Shown here piece after piece: positions 1 to 6,323 of a DNA stretch of 6,402 nt. This stretch comes from Bryobacterales bacterium (lineage in GTDB: Bacteria > Acidobacteriota > Terriglobia > Bryobacterales > Bryobacteraceae). The stretch covers positions 1-6,402 of the forward strand of contig PLGA01000399.1 of NCBI GenBank assembly GCA_003139735.1, given 5' to 3'. Within the stretch, counting starts at the first letter, position 1; every line of letters begins with the position of its first letter. The translations under genes and the position numbers were made by a program. The notes under the pieces were generated by a model that made no database searches, was not told the origin of the DNA, and was given only the letters and a program-made list of their open reading frames with translations.

Positions 1-145
1 TTTCGGCCTCGGCGATTTCAAAAGCCATGCCCTGAAGCGTCTTCCGGAGCGCCCAGCGGATGGCGGGCTCATCGTCCACGATCAACAGCTTTCCGCCGAC
101 GGCGTGTTCCACCGCGACGGGCATCGGGTCGAATGCCGAACTCAT
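1..145 (-). CDS. Response regulator, N-terminal part only (runs off left edge)
   Basis: Reading the minus strand from the ATG at 145-143 gives 48 complete codons, open to the window edge. Residues 19-25 read KLLIVDD, the beta-1 strand and acidic pair of a CheY-like receiver domain. They are followed by EPAIRWALRKTLQGMAFEI, the usual first helix and second strand. The phospho-acceptor Asp and any output domain lie outside the window. The stretch resembles the regulator at 3404-4129 (shared LIVDD, IR, AL, TLQGM and F positions), so the two are probably paralogues, but class cannot be assigned from the N-terminus alone. An 18-residue leader precedes the domain. The start is supported by being the only ATG close to the domain. 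No clear Shine-Dalgarno is seen. The gene is divergent from the operon to its right. Confidence 0.85.
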   Translation of the reverse strand, partial: MSSAFDPMPVAVEHAVGGKLLIVDDEPAIRWALRKTLQGMAFEIAEAE

Positions 146-457
146 TCCAGGCGATCCCCCGACTGGCAGCTCATACTTGCGATCCACTCCACTCCATTCG
201 CGAATAGGTCAATTGTGCAGGATGCCTCATAAGGAACGCATGAAGATGCGCCTGGCTTTCATGACACAAGGCTGTAGAGGCGTGCTAACTGCCTGCCTCA
301 CAGGGTTTTGATCCCCTTATGCAAACATTTGATGGGCGTCTTCAATTTTTCTAATTGGCTTATTTGGCAGAGGCGAAATGCGCGCAATTGCCTCTATTTA
401 GCCGGCGGCTTAGCGGACATTCATGCGATCTTTATGTTCCCCGGTCTAGACTTCTGT
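146..457. other. Divergent intergenic region, probably with promoters for both sides
   Basis: No convincing gene is seen here. A reading frame on the plus strand is open from the TTG at 308, but it resembles no known protein until about 540. The part from about 300 to 470 is clearly more AT-rich than the rest of the window, as expected for a promoter region. One weak candidate promoter for the rightward operon is TTGATG (329-334) with TCTAAT (350-355), spaced 15 bases, which is shorter than ideal. An imperfect palindrome with arms GAGGC (370-374) and GCCTC (390-394) follows. None of these has been tested against a model. Confidence 0.4.
196..205. promoter_or_regulatory. Perfect 10-bp palindrome ATTCGCGAAT, possible operator
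   Basis: ATTCGCGAAT is its own reverse complement. It sits about 50 bases upstream of the start of the leftward response regulator, inside the divergent spacer. That is a reasonable place for an operator. A 10-bp palindrome can also arise by chance, and no second copy was found in this spacer. Confidence 0.2.
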
Positions 458-889
458 ATGCACTGTATGACTGAGGTGGGTAACAAGGGGAATATCAAGA
501 GGGGCTTGCATCAGGAGACACCGCTTCACCCGGGCAGCATTGTGTTGCGGCGAGCCATCCGGCGTAACATCGTCTCCTTCCCGTCGCAGATTCCGGTCTT
601 CCTGAAGCAGAGCGACGCCGGCGCGCAGTGGCGCGCGGTACTTCTCTTCTTCGTTCGGGGCTGGAGCTCGCCGCGCATCGCCGAGCGGTTCCGGGTCCCG
701 ACGCACAGAGTCTGGCAGATTATCGAGGACTGGTCCGTTCGAGCCTGGGAGCTGGGTTACGTACGAGTCCTCGACCCAGAAGCTTTCGCGGCGTGCTGCC
801 GCCCCGGCGCCGCCGGCACAATGGTTCGCGAAGATTTCCAACCTCAAATCGAGGTGCGCGAGGAGGCGCTAGTTTCCCATGCGGCATAG
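458..889 (+). CDS. Small helix-turn-helix protein, probable DNA-binding regulator
   Basis: The protein-like part starts near 542 with LRRAIRRNIVSFPSQ and runs to the stop at 887-889. It contains a predicted helix-turn-helix around GWSSPRIAERFRVPTHRV (about 661-714), like sigma-70 region 4 or a small transcription factor: a GWSS turn, IAERF as positioning helix, then a basic recognition helix ending in WQIIEDW. I recall similar short proteins in Acidobacteria, but know no assigned function. The start is uncertain. The frame is open from a TTG at 308, with ATG at 458 and 467, TTG at 506 and GTG at 542. None has a convincing Shine-Dalgarno, and I chose the first ATG. The 3' end overlaps the next gene by 11 bp, which suggests translational coupling and a shared operon. 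A role as regulator of the operon is inference. Confidence 0.65.
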   Translation: MHCMTEVGNKGNIKRGLHQETPLHPGSIVLRRAIRRNIVSFPSQIPVFLKQSDAGAQWRAVLLFFVRGWSSPRIAERFRVPTHRVWQIIEDWSVRAWELGYVRVLDPEAFAACCRPGAAGTMVREDFQPQIEVREEALVSHAA

Positions 890-1823
890 ACGGAAGAGCT
901 ATTCGACTGGCGGAATCATCGTGGTTGCGATGGCACTGGCTAGCGCTGCCTGGTCCGCCGATGCACCGAAGGCCGCCGCGCCGGCGAGGGCGAATTTCCG
1001 CACCGATTCCACGCTGGTCCTGGTTCCGGTCACGGTTGTGGACCGCCGCGGAGCCATCGTAAACGGCCTGGCGGGCGGGGCGTTCACGGTCACCGAGGAC
1101 GGGGCGCAGCGACCGATCCGGTCGTTCAGCCAGGACGACGCGCCGGTTTCGTTGGGAATCGTACTGGACTTGAGCGGCAGCATGAAAGGGTACGCCGCGG
1201 CAGCCAAGGAATCGGTGAAGGCCTTGCTGAAGGACGCCAATCCGGAAGATGAGGTGTTTGTCAACGGCGTTTCAACGCGGCCGCGGGCCTATTCCGGCTT
1301 CGAGGACAGTCTTGACGAGACCATGCGCCGGGTGAAATCCGAGGAGGCGGAAGGACGCACGGCGCTGATCGATACCATTTGCAACAGCTTGAGCGAGTTG
1401 CGCTCCGGCGCGCATTTCCGCAAGGCGCTGGTTGTGATCTCCGATGGGATGGACAATCACAGCCGCTACACGGACGCAGAGCTGCGGCGGCTGTTGATCG
1501 AGTCGGAGGCGCAGATCTACACCATAGCCACCGTCGCCGTTCTCGAGCCCAGACAGCCCAAGCAAATGGTCATGACGGAAGCGCAACGGGGAAGCTACTT
1601 TCTGGAGGAACTGGCCACAAAGGGGGGCGGGATGAGCTTCACGATCAGTTCCCCCGCGGACATCGCCCCAGCGGCTGCCACCATCGGGCGGGCTTTACGG
1701 AACCAATACACCTTAGGGTACGCGCCCGGCGGCAGCGGGAGTGGCAAGTGGCACAAGATCGCAGTCAAGGTGTCCGGCAAGGGATTGACCGCGTACGCCC
1801 GCACCGGATACCGGGTGGACTGA
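879..1823 (+). CDS. Secreted VWA-domain protein (VWFA-related Acidobacterial family)
   Basis: A 314-residue protein. Residues 1-27 look like a Sec signal peptide: basic MRHRRK, a hydrophobic core IIVVAMALASAAW, then small residues for cleavage near 24-27. Residues 42-86 form a short beta-rich segment (LVLVPVTVVDRRGAIVNGL and FTVTEDGAQ) typical of this family's N-terminal module. The von Willebrand A domain follows from about 91. Its metal-binding MIDAS site looks complete: DLSGS (Asp97, Ser99, Ser101), Thr161 in GRTALID, and Asp189 in VISDGMDN. The C-terminal stretch YTLGYAP...YARTGYRV is also characteristic of the family. The protein probably acts outside the cytoplasmic membrane, binding a protein partner through a metal ion; the partner is unknown. 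The ATG at 879 has AGGAGG at 861-866, 12 bases upstream, which is rather long. It overlaps the HTH gene and lies 34 bp before the kinase. Confidence 0.9.
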   Translation: MRHRRKSYSTGGIIVVAMALASAAWSADAPKAAAPARANFRTDSTLVLVPVTVVDRRGAIVNGLAGGAFTVTEDGAQRPIRSFSQDDAPVSLGIVLDLSGSMKGYAAAAKESVKALLKDANPEDEVFVNGVSTRPRAYSGFEDSLDETMRRVKSEEAEGRTALIDTICNSLSELRSGAHFRKALVVISDGMDNHSRYTDAELRRLLIESEAQIYTIATVAVLEPRQPKQMVMTEAQRGSYFLEELATKGGGMSFTISSPADIAPAAATIGRALRNQYTLGYAPGGSGSGKWHKIAVKVSGKGLTAYARTGYRVD

Positions 1824-1857
1824 CCTTCCAGCTCCGGATGCGCCGGTAAGGTGCATA

Positions 1858-3444
1858 ATGAATAGTTCGGAAGCAGCGATCGACGTGAAAACGGAACTAG
1901 TGGGCGCTCTCGACGCCGGATCAAACGCCGGGAGCGGTTCCAAGCACTGGACAGGCCGCGGGAAGGCCTTCCGGTTGCGTCTCGGAGTCTTACGCGGGTA
2001 CTTCGCCGGGCCAGCTGCGGCCGCGCTGGTGACGCTGGCCGGTTTCCGGCTCCACTTCAACGTCTCGACCGTCGGCTATCTGTACTTCCTAGTGGTGGTG
2101 ATGGTCTCAGTGTTTTGGGGCTTTTGGGAAGCCACCGTCACGTCGCTGATCGCGTTCAACTGCCTCAACTATTTCTTTATCCCTCCCTTATTCACTTTTA
2201 CTATTGCGGACCCACAGAATCTGGTTGCCCTTGCCACCTTCGAGATCACCGCGCTGACTGTGAGCCGGCTTTCCGTGCGAGCGCGGGACCAGGCGCGGGC
2301 GGAGGAACACCAGCGGTTGCAGGTCCAGAAACTCTACGATCTGAGCCGCCGCGTTCTGTTTCTGGACCGGCGGCGGACCATAGGGCCGCAGATCGTCTCC
2401 CTTATCCAGGAGACCTTCCAAACGGAATCGGTGGCGCTGTTCGATGCCACTTCGGCGCGCGTGGATGCAACCGGTCCGCGCGCAGGGGAACTCGAAGAAC
2501 TCGCACGAAGCGCCTATTTCAAGGACGGCCCCGTGGAAGGCGGAGCGGGAGCCTCGGCGCAGCCGCTGCGGCTGGGGTCCAAACCCGTCGGCGCCATCGT
2601 TTTCGCCGGCCCGGAACTGGACCGGCCCACCATCGCCGCCGTCGCGTCCCTGGCGGCCATCGCGCTGGAACGCGCGCGGTCGTTTGCGACGGAAAGCCGG
2701 GCGGAAGCGGCGCGCCAAACCGAACAGCTTCGAACGGCCGTGCTGGACGCTTTGGCGCATGCGTTCAAGACGCCGCTGACGGCCATTCTGACGGCAAGCT
2801 CGGGACTTCTGGAGGCCGGGCGCCTTTCCCCCGGAGACGCCGATCTGACGGCTCTGATTGACGACCAGGCGGGGCATTTGAATCGCCTGACTACCGAGCT
2901 GCTGCAAATGGCCCGGATCGATGCGGCCGAGGTGACGCTCCGGCGGGAACGCGTGTCCGTGCTCACATGGATTGAAGATGCGCTGTCGGGATACCGCGAG
3001 CAGCTGCACGGCCGGCGCGTGGAGGTGTCCGAGTCCGCCGCTGCCCTGGAGGTTAGCGGCGACCGCGAGATGCTGACCAGGGCGCTGGGGCAGTTCATCG
3101 ATAACGCCTCCAGGTATTCCGACCCGGGATCTCCCATCTCGGTGTCGGCGGAAGAGGAATTAGGGGAGATCGTCGTTTCCGTACATAATGAAGGTCCGCC
3201 GATCCGTCCGGCAGACCGGGAGCGGATTTTCGATCGGTTTTATCGCGCCGAGGAATCCCGGCATCGGGCGCCGGGGACCGGACTCGGCCTGTCGATCGTG
3301 AAGAAGACCGCGGAGGCCCATGGCGGCCGAACCTGGGTGGTGAGCGAGGAACACACGGGCGCCACGTTTTACTTGGCTCTTCCCCGCGGCGCAAGGAGAC
3401 AACTTGAATCAGTCGCAGGGCAAGGTCTTAATAGTCGACGATGA
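1858..3444 (+). CDS. KdpD-like membrane histidine kinase (DUF4118-GAF-HisKA-HATPase)
   Basis: A 528-residue sensor kinase. Residues 48-140 form four close membrane segments (about 48-64, 72-88, 90-108, 121-138) like the DUF4118 domain of KdpD. A GAF-like region spans about 155-275. The dimerisation/phosphorylation helix has LAHAFKTPLTAI with the predicted phospho-His at 301. The ATPase domain has an N-box (QFIDNASRYS, Asn416), an F-box region (IFDRFYRAEE) and GTGLGLSIVKK at 473-483. The N-terminal KdpD and universal-stress domains of full-length KdpD (about 900 residues) are absent. Instead there is a polar leader of about 45 residues. The residue after the phospho-His is Ala302, where most HisKA kinases have Glu or Asp. 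The ATG start has TAAGGTG at 1847-1853. The last 41 bp overlap the regulator gene, so the two are surely a pair. It phosphorylates that regulator in response to an unknown signal. Confidence 0.92.
   Translation: MNSSEAAIDVKTELVGALDAGSNAGSGSKHWTGRGKAFRLRLGVLRGYFAGPAAAALVTLAGFRLHFNVSTVGYLYFLVVVMVSVFWGFWEATVTSLIAFNCLNYFFIPPLFTFTIADPQNLVALATFEITALTVSRLSVRARDQARAEEHQRLQVQKLYDLSRRVLFLDRRRTIGPQIVSLIQETFQTESVALFDATSARVDATGPRAGELEELARSAYFKDGPVEGGAGASAQPLRLGSKPVGAIVFAGPELDRPTIAAVASLAAIALERARSFATESRAEAARQTEQLRTAVLDALAHAFKTPLTAILTASSGLLEAGRLSPGDADLTALIDDQAGHLNRLTTELLQMARIDAAEVTLRRERVSVLTWIEDALSGYREQLHGRRVEVSESAAALEVSGDREMLTRALGQFIDNASRYSDPGSPISVSAEEELGEIVVSVHNEGPPIRPADRERIFDRFYRAEESRHRAPGTGLGLSIVKKTAEAHGGRTWVVSEEHTGATFYLALPRGARRQLESVAGQGLNSRR
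3393..3398 (+). promoter_or_regulatory. Shine-Dalgarno AAGGAG that fixes a TTG start
   Basis: AAGGAG lies five bases before the TTG at 3404-3406, inside the 3' end of the kinase gene. It is the best ribosome binding site in the window. There is no ATG or GTG between it and the receiver domain, so it decides the start of the response regulator. Confidence 0.8.
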
Positions 3445-4129
3445 TGGTTCCATCCGGCGCGCGCTAAGCGGCACGCTCCAGGGAATGGGTTTCGCGGTGG
3501 ACGCTGCTTCCACCGGCGAAGCCGCTTTGCAACTTGTCGGCCAGACCGCATTCGACGTGGTGCTCCTGGACATCAACATGCCTGGGATGGGCGGCATACG
3601 CACGTGCCGTGAGATCCGGAAGAGTCAGCCCCGCCTGGGAATTCTCATGCTGACGGTTCGCGACAGCGAGGACGATAAGGTGGCCGCGCTCGACGCCGGC
3701 GCGGACGACTACGTGACCAAGCCCTTCAAGGTGCGCGAGCTGGCGGCGCGGGTGCGGGCCGCGGTGCGGCGATCGGCGGCTTTCCGCACCGATCCCGAGG
3801 CGCCCATTTGCATCGGGAATATCGAGATGGATCCGGCGCGCCGGCTGGTCCGCAAGGCAGGCGAGGCGGTTCACCTTACGCCGAAGGAGTTCGATCTGCT
3901 GCGCTATCTCATGGCGCATGCGGGCCTGCCGATTACGCACGCGCGCCTCCTCCATGCGGTGTGGGGTCCGGAGTACGGAGGCGAACTGGAATACCTGCGA
4001 ACGTTCATTCGCCAGCTCCGCAAGAAGCTGGAAGACGACGCCGCTGAACCCGCATATCTGCTGACTGACAGCCACATCGGTTACCGATTCGCAGAAGCCA
4101 AGCCGGAACCTGTCGGAGAGAAGGCCTGA
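3404..4129 (+). CDS. OmpR/KdpE-family response regulator
   Basis: A 241-residue DNA-binding regulator, normal length for the family. The receiver domain (about 7-122) has the acidic pair Asp12-Asp13, the phospho-acceptor Asp56 in LLDINMPGMGG, Thr84 and Lys106 in VTKPF, so it should be phosphorylatable. A winged-helix output domain follows at about 135-230: LTPKEFDLLRYLM, ARLLHAVWGPEYGGELEYLR as the recognition region, and HIGYRF in the wing. WGPEYG...EYLRTFIRQLRKKLE is the typical KdpE-like pattern. I leave the symbol empty because no kdpFABC genes are visible. It starts at TTG (the preceding AAGGAG is listed separately) and overlaps the kinase gene by 41 bp, so translation is probably coupled. 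Its targets are unknown; autoregulation of this operon is a fair guess only. Confidence 0.93.
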   Translation: MNQSQGKVLIVDDDGSIRRALSGTLQGMGFAVDAASTGEAALQLVGQTAFDVVLLDINMPGMGGIRTCREIRKSQPRLGILMLTVRDSEDDKVAALDAGADDYVTKPFKVRELAARVRAAVRRSAAFRTDPEAPICIGNIEMDPARRLVRKAGEAVHLTPKEFDLLRYLMAHAGLPITHARLLHAVWGPEYGGELEYLRTFIRQLRKKLEDDAAEPAYLLTDSHIGYRFAEAKPEPVGEKA

Positions 4130-4251
4130 CAACGAGGGGCCATAGAGTTTCGACCGGGCCATTGGTGAGCTTACGGTTTCGAGACCCCTTGCCGCCGTTA
4201 CCGTCGACAAGGATTTACTCCGAGTGGTAAGCGATAGCCAGCTGCGGCGCC

Positions 4252-4371
4252 TCACGACGCAGTTGGCTCGATGCCTATGTGATCATTGACGGCATCGCGG
4301 AGTCGCTGCTTGCAGCCCAGGTATCGCTCCGTCGTTTGGACGCTTACATGGCCGAGCAAGAACTGAATCTG
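4252..4371 (-). pseudogene. C-terminal fragment of a second tyrosine recombinase (integrase relic)
   Basis: Reading the minus strand from 4371 to 4264 gives 36 codons that begin QIQFLLGHVSVQTTERYLG and end in GIEP, followed by three more codons and TGA at 4254-4252. They match the last 36 residues of the integrase at 5305-6243 with 31 identities. The differences are Lys to Val, Glu to Gln, Gln to Asp, Lys to His and Leu to Ile. The catalytic LGH histidine and the nucleophile tyrosine (TERYLG) are kept. Most base changes fall at third codon positions, so this is an older relative and not a fresh copy. Upstream (4372-4410) the match decays and the frame holds TAA at 4392-4390. The Arg, Lys and HxxR parts are not found. 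The 167 bases between here and the fic remnant hold nothing I recognise. Confidence 0.85.
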
Positions 4372-4538
4372 CCGGGCGCTTCCGGCTGGTTAGTGTGCCG
4401 TGGCTGGCGCGCTGATCGGAGGCGACTTCAGAACCATGGCGAACCTCATCTGCAACTGGCACTGGATAGAATCCACGGACATGATACGTTGTCTCCGAGG
4501 ATTCTACCGGCTTCGATTTGCGGGCGGCATGCCGGAAT

Positions 4539-5256
4539 TCAGCCGAGCTTCTCTGGAAACAACCCCGGCATCCAGCGTACAGCCAGAGCGGCGGGGAAGG
4601 CGAGACCGGAGGGGCGCGCGGGAGCTGTCAGACACCAAGACTTCTTTGTTTAGGAGCGCCGACACTACCCGGCGGGCCTGACGCTCGCCGGTACCAACGA
4701 CGGTGTCGGCGTCGCCGCGCGGCAGTTCTCCACGGTAAAGTACCGCTTCAAGGATACCGCCGGACTTGAGGGGCAGTCGCCCGAGCCGGATCTCCTCTTC
4801 CGCCCACAACAGAATGCGGGCGCGCAGGCGATCGGGCTGAATCCGGCTTTCCATGAAGTTCACCTGGTCAATGCAGACCGTGAGGAAGAACTGCGTGAAT
4901 TCAGCGAGCGCTTCTTCGCTCAAGGCGCCGCGCCCGTCCAAGTCATTGCGGCGGGGCTGGTCGCAATTGGCGAGGAGCCTTTTGTACTCCTGAACGTTGC
5001 GCGCAAGGCCGCGGGCGACCGACCAGACTGCACCGGTATCGAGCAAATCGAGCATCATCGCGTGCGACATCAGCCGGGCTACACGGCCGTTGCCATCCAT
5101 GAAGGGATGTATCCATAGCAGGCGATGGTGGACGGCCGCGGTGGAGATAATGGATTCGGTCTTGCCGATATTCCCGTAAACCTGTTCAAAGCGCTCCATG
5201 AAGCGGGGTATGGCGCCCGGACTGATGGCGACATGGTTCCCGAGCCAATCGTCTCT
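4539..5256 (-). pseudogene. Fic-family protein (putative AMP transferase), truncated and frameshifted
   Basis: The frame on the minus strand reads from about 5256 (RDDWLGNHVAISPGAIPRF) through an ATG at 5199 into HPFMDGNGRVAR, a perfect HPFxxGNGRxxR Fic motif. Fic proteins usually transfer AMP from ATP to a target hydroxyl. A C-terminal winged-helix-like part follows (ILEAVLYRGELPRGDADTV, TGERQARR). Two lesions are seen. At the 5' end a TAG (5259-5257) stops the frame and the N-terminal half usual for this roughly 370-residue family is absent, including the place where an inhibitory helix would lie in class II proteins. Near 4605-4603 one extra base shifts the frame after SSRAPLR; in the next frame the family-like tail LAFPAALAVRWMPGLFPEK continues to TGA at 4541-4539. 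An ORF from ATG 5199 to 4504 (231 residues) remains open, but no Shine-Dalgarno is seen. Most likely dead; a residual active protein cannot be excluded. Confidence 0.85.
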
Positions 5257-5284
5257 CTATGTCCGCTTCGGGCAAGATGGTTCA

Positions 5285-5300
5285 GCGGCGGGAGGGCCGC
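5285..5300 (+). promoter_or_regulatory. Small hairpin with the integrase ribosome binding site in its loop
   Basis: GCGGC (5285-5289) can pair with GCCGC (5296-5300). The six-base loop GGGAGG (5290-5295) is the Shine-Dalgarno for the tandem GTG GTG at 5302-5307. A five-pair GC stem next to the start could tune translation. The effect is inferred. Confidence 0.4.
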
Positions 5301-5304
5301 AGTG

Positions 5305-6243
5305 GTGAAGAAATCGAACAAGAAAAAGAAGACGCCCAAGCGGGTGCTGCGGCTCCCGGACCTGGACTACGCGAAAGGCGCGGTGCTGAACACGCTCGGT
5401 TCGCCGACCTCGAAGCGCTCCTATGAGTTCGCTATCGACGATTTCGTGATCTGGTACTGCTCGGAACCGAGGCTGGCGTTCAGCAAGACCGTCGTACTCC
5501 GATACCGGCTCGACCTGGAGTCCCGCCAGCTTGCCCCGGTGACGATCAACCTCCGCCTGGCGGCCGTGCGTCGCCTCGCCTACGAGGCGGCCGACACCGG
5601 ATTGCTGAGTCCGGAACTGGCGGCGGGTATTCAGCGAGTGAAGGGGGCCAAGAAAGTGGGCGTTCGGCTGGGCAACTGGTTGACCGCGGATCAGAGCCTC
5701 CGGTTGTTGCAGGCTCCGGAGGCGGAGACGTTACGGGGCCGGCGTGATCGGGCGATCCTGGCCCTTCTGCTGGGCTGCGGCCTGCGGAGGGCGGAGGTCG
5801 CCCAACTCCAGATCCGAGACGTCCAGCAACGCGAAGAGCACTGGGCGCTGGTCGATTTGATCGGCAAGGGCCGCCACATTCGAACCGTACCGGTCCCCGA
5901 TTGGGTCAAGGCGACGGTAGACAACTGGACAGGAGCCGCAACGATTGGTGACGGGAGGCTGTTTCGGTGCGTGAGCCGGACCGGCGCCGTTTGGGGATCC
6001 GGCATCACGGAGAAGGTCGTCTGGCACACCGTGAAAAGGTACGCTGCCAAGGCGGGAATCCAGCAACTCGCACCCCATGACTGCCGAAGAACATGCGCCC
6101 GGTTATGCCATGCGGCGGGCGGCGAGTTGGAGCAGATCCAATTCCTGCTCGGCCACAAGTCGGTGGAAACCACGGAGCGTTACCTGGGGTGCAAACAGCG
6201 ATTGCGGCAGGCGGTGAACGATAAGATCGGGCTAGAGCCGTGA
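5305..6243 (+). CDS. Tyrosine recombinase / phage-type integrase
   Basis: A 312-residue site-specific recombinase. The N-terminus is a basic arm (KKSNKKKKTPKR) that probably touches DNA, followed by a core-binding domain at about 20-110 (SKRSYEFAIDDFVIWY and TINLRLAAVRRLAYEA). The catalytic domain follows from about 125. All six active-site positions are present: Arg161 in CGLRRAEV, Lys188 in GKGRHIR, His258 and Arg261 in APHDCRRT, His284 in LLGH, and the nucleophile Tyr293 in TERYLG. The frame is open upstream to an ATG at 5125, but that stretch is antisense to fic codons. The true start is one of the tandem GTGs at 5302 and 5305, preceded by GGAGG at 5291-5295; I number from 5305. It is divergent from the fic remnant and begins 46-49 bp beyond its broken end. 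No excisionase or cargo gene is visible, so the element's nature and attachment sites are unknown. Confidence 0.93.
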   Translation: MKKSNKKKKTPKRVLRLPDLDYAKGAVLNTLGSPTSKRSYEFAIDDFVIWYCSEPRLAFSKTVVLRYRLDLESRQLAPVTINLRLAAVRRLAYEAADTGLLSPELAAGIQRVKGAKKVGVRLGNWLTADQSLRLLQAPEAETLRGRRDRAILALLLGCGLRRAEVAQLQIRDVQQREEHWALVDLIGKGRHIRTVPVPDWVKATVDNWTGAATIGDGRLFRCVSRTGAVWGSGITEKVVWHTVKRYAAKAGIQQLAPHDCRRTCARLCHAAGGELEQIQFLLGHKSVETTERYLGCKQRLRQAVNDKIGLEP

Positions 6244-6323
6244 AGGACGGCGGGCCGAACAGCCGCGTCGGACTTGGCGAAATACACCACAACCGGCGCG
6301 GTAACCGTCAAAGGGATAGAACC

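Noticed and set aside
165..181. Possible sigma-54 promoter TGGCAG...TTGC
   Set aside because: The spacing between the two boxes is two bases too long for the -24/-12 pattern.
60..311. 83-codon plus-strand ORF
   Set aside because: Its first part is antisense to the response regulator codons at 1-145 and the rest resembles no protein; a shadow.
308..457. N-terminal extension of the HTH gene from the TTG at 308
   Set aside because: AT-rich, not protein-like, no convincing ribosome site; more likely promoter or leader DNA.
2188..3009. Long minus-strand ORF (273 codons) inside the kinase
   Set aside because: Low-complexity Arg/Gly/Pro-rich product, antisense to GAF and HisKA codons; a shadow of codon bias.
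4137..4162. Direct repeat GGGCCAT, two copies with 19-base period after the response regulator
   Set aside because: Only seven bases and no further similarity; probably chance, although the spacing equals that of the repeat at 6324-6350.
4187..4212. Possible terminator after the response regulator (CCTTG...CAAGG)
   Set aside because: Five-base stem with a 16-base loop and no T-run on either strand; too weak to call.
4279..4681. Plus-strand ORFs over the fic/integrase-relic junction
   Set aside because: They run antisense to the integrase relic and the fic 3' end. The minus-strand reading matches a known family and explains the sequence better.
5125..5301. Upstream extension of the integrase frame from the ATG at 5125
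   Set aside because: This part is antisense to the Fic motif region and not integrase-like; the GTG pair with GGAGG is a better start.
5691..6173. Minus-strand ORFs inside the integrase
   Set aside because: Shadows of a GC-rich coding sequence. The plus strand has a full set of catalytic residues.
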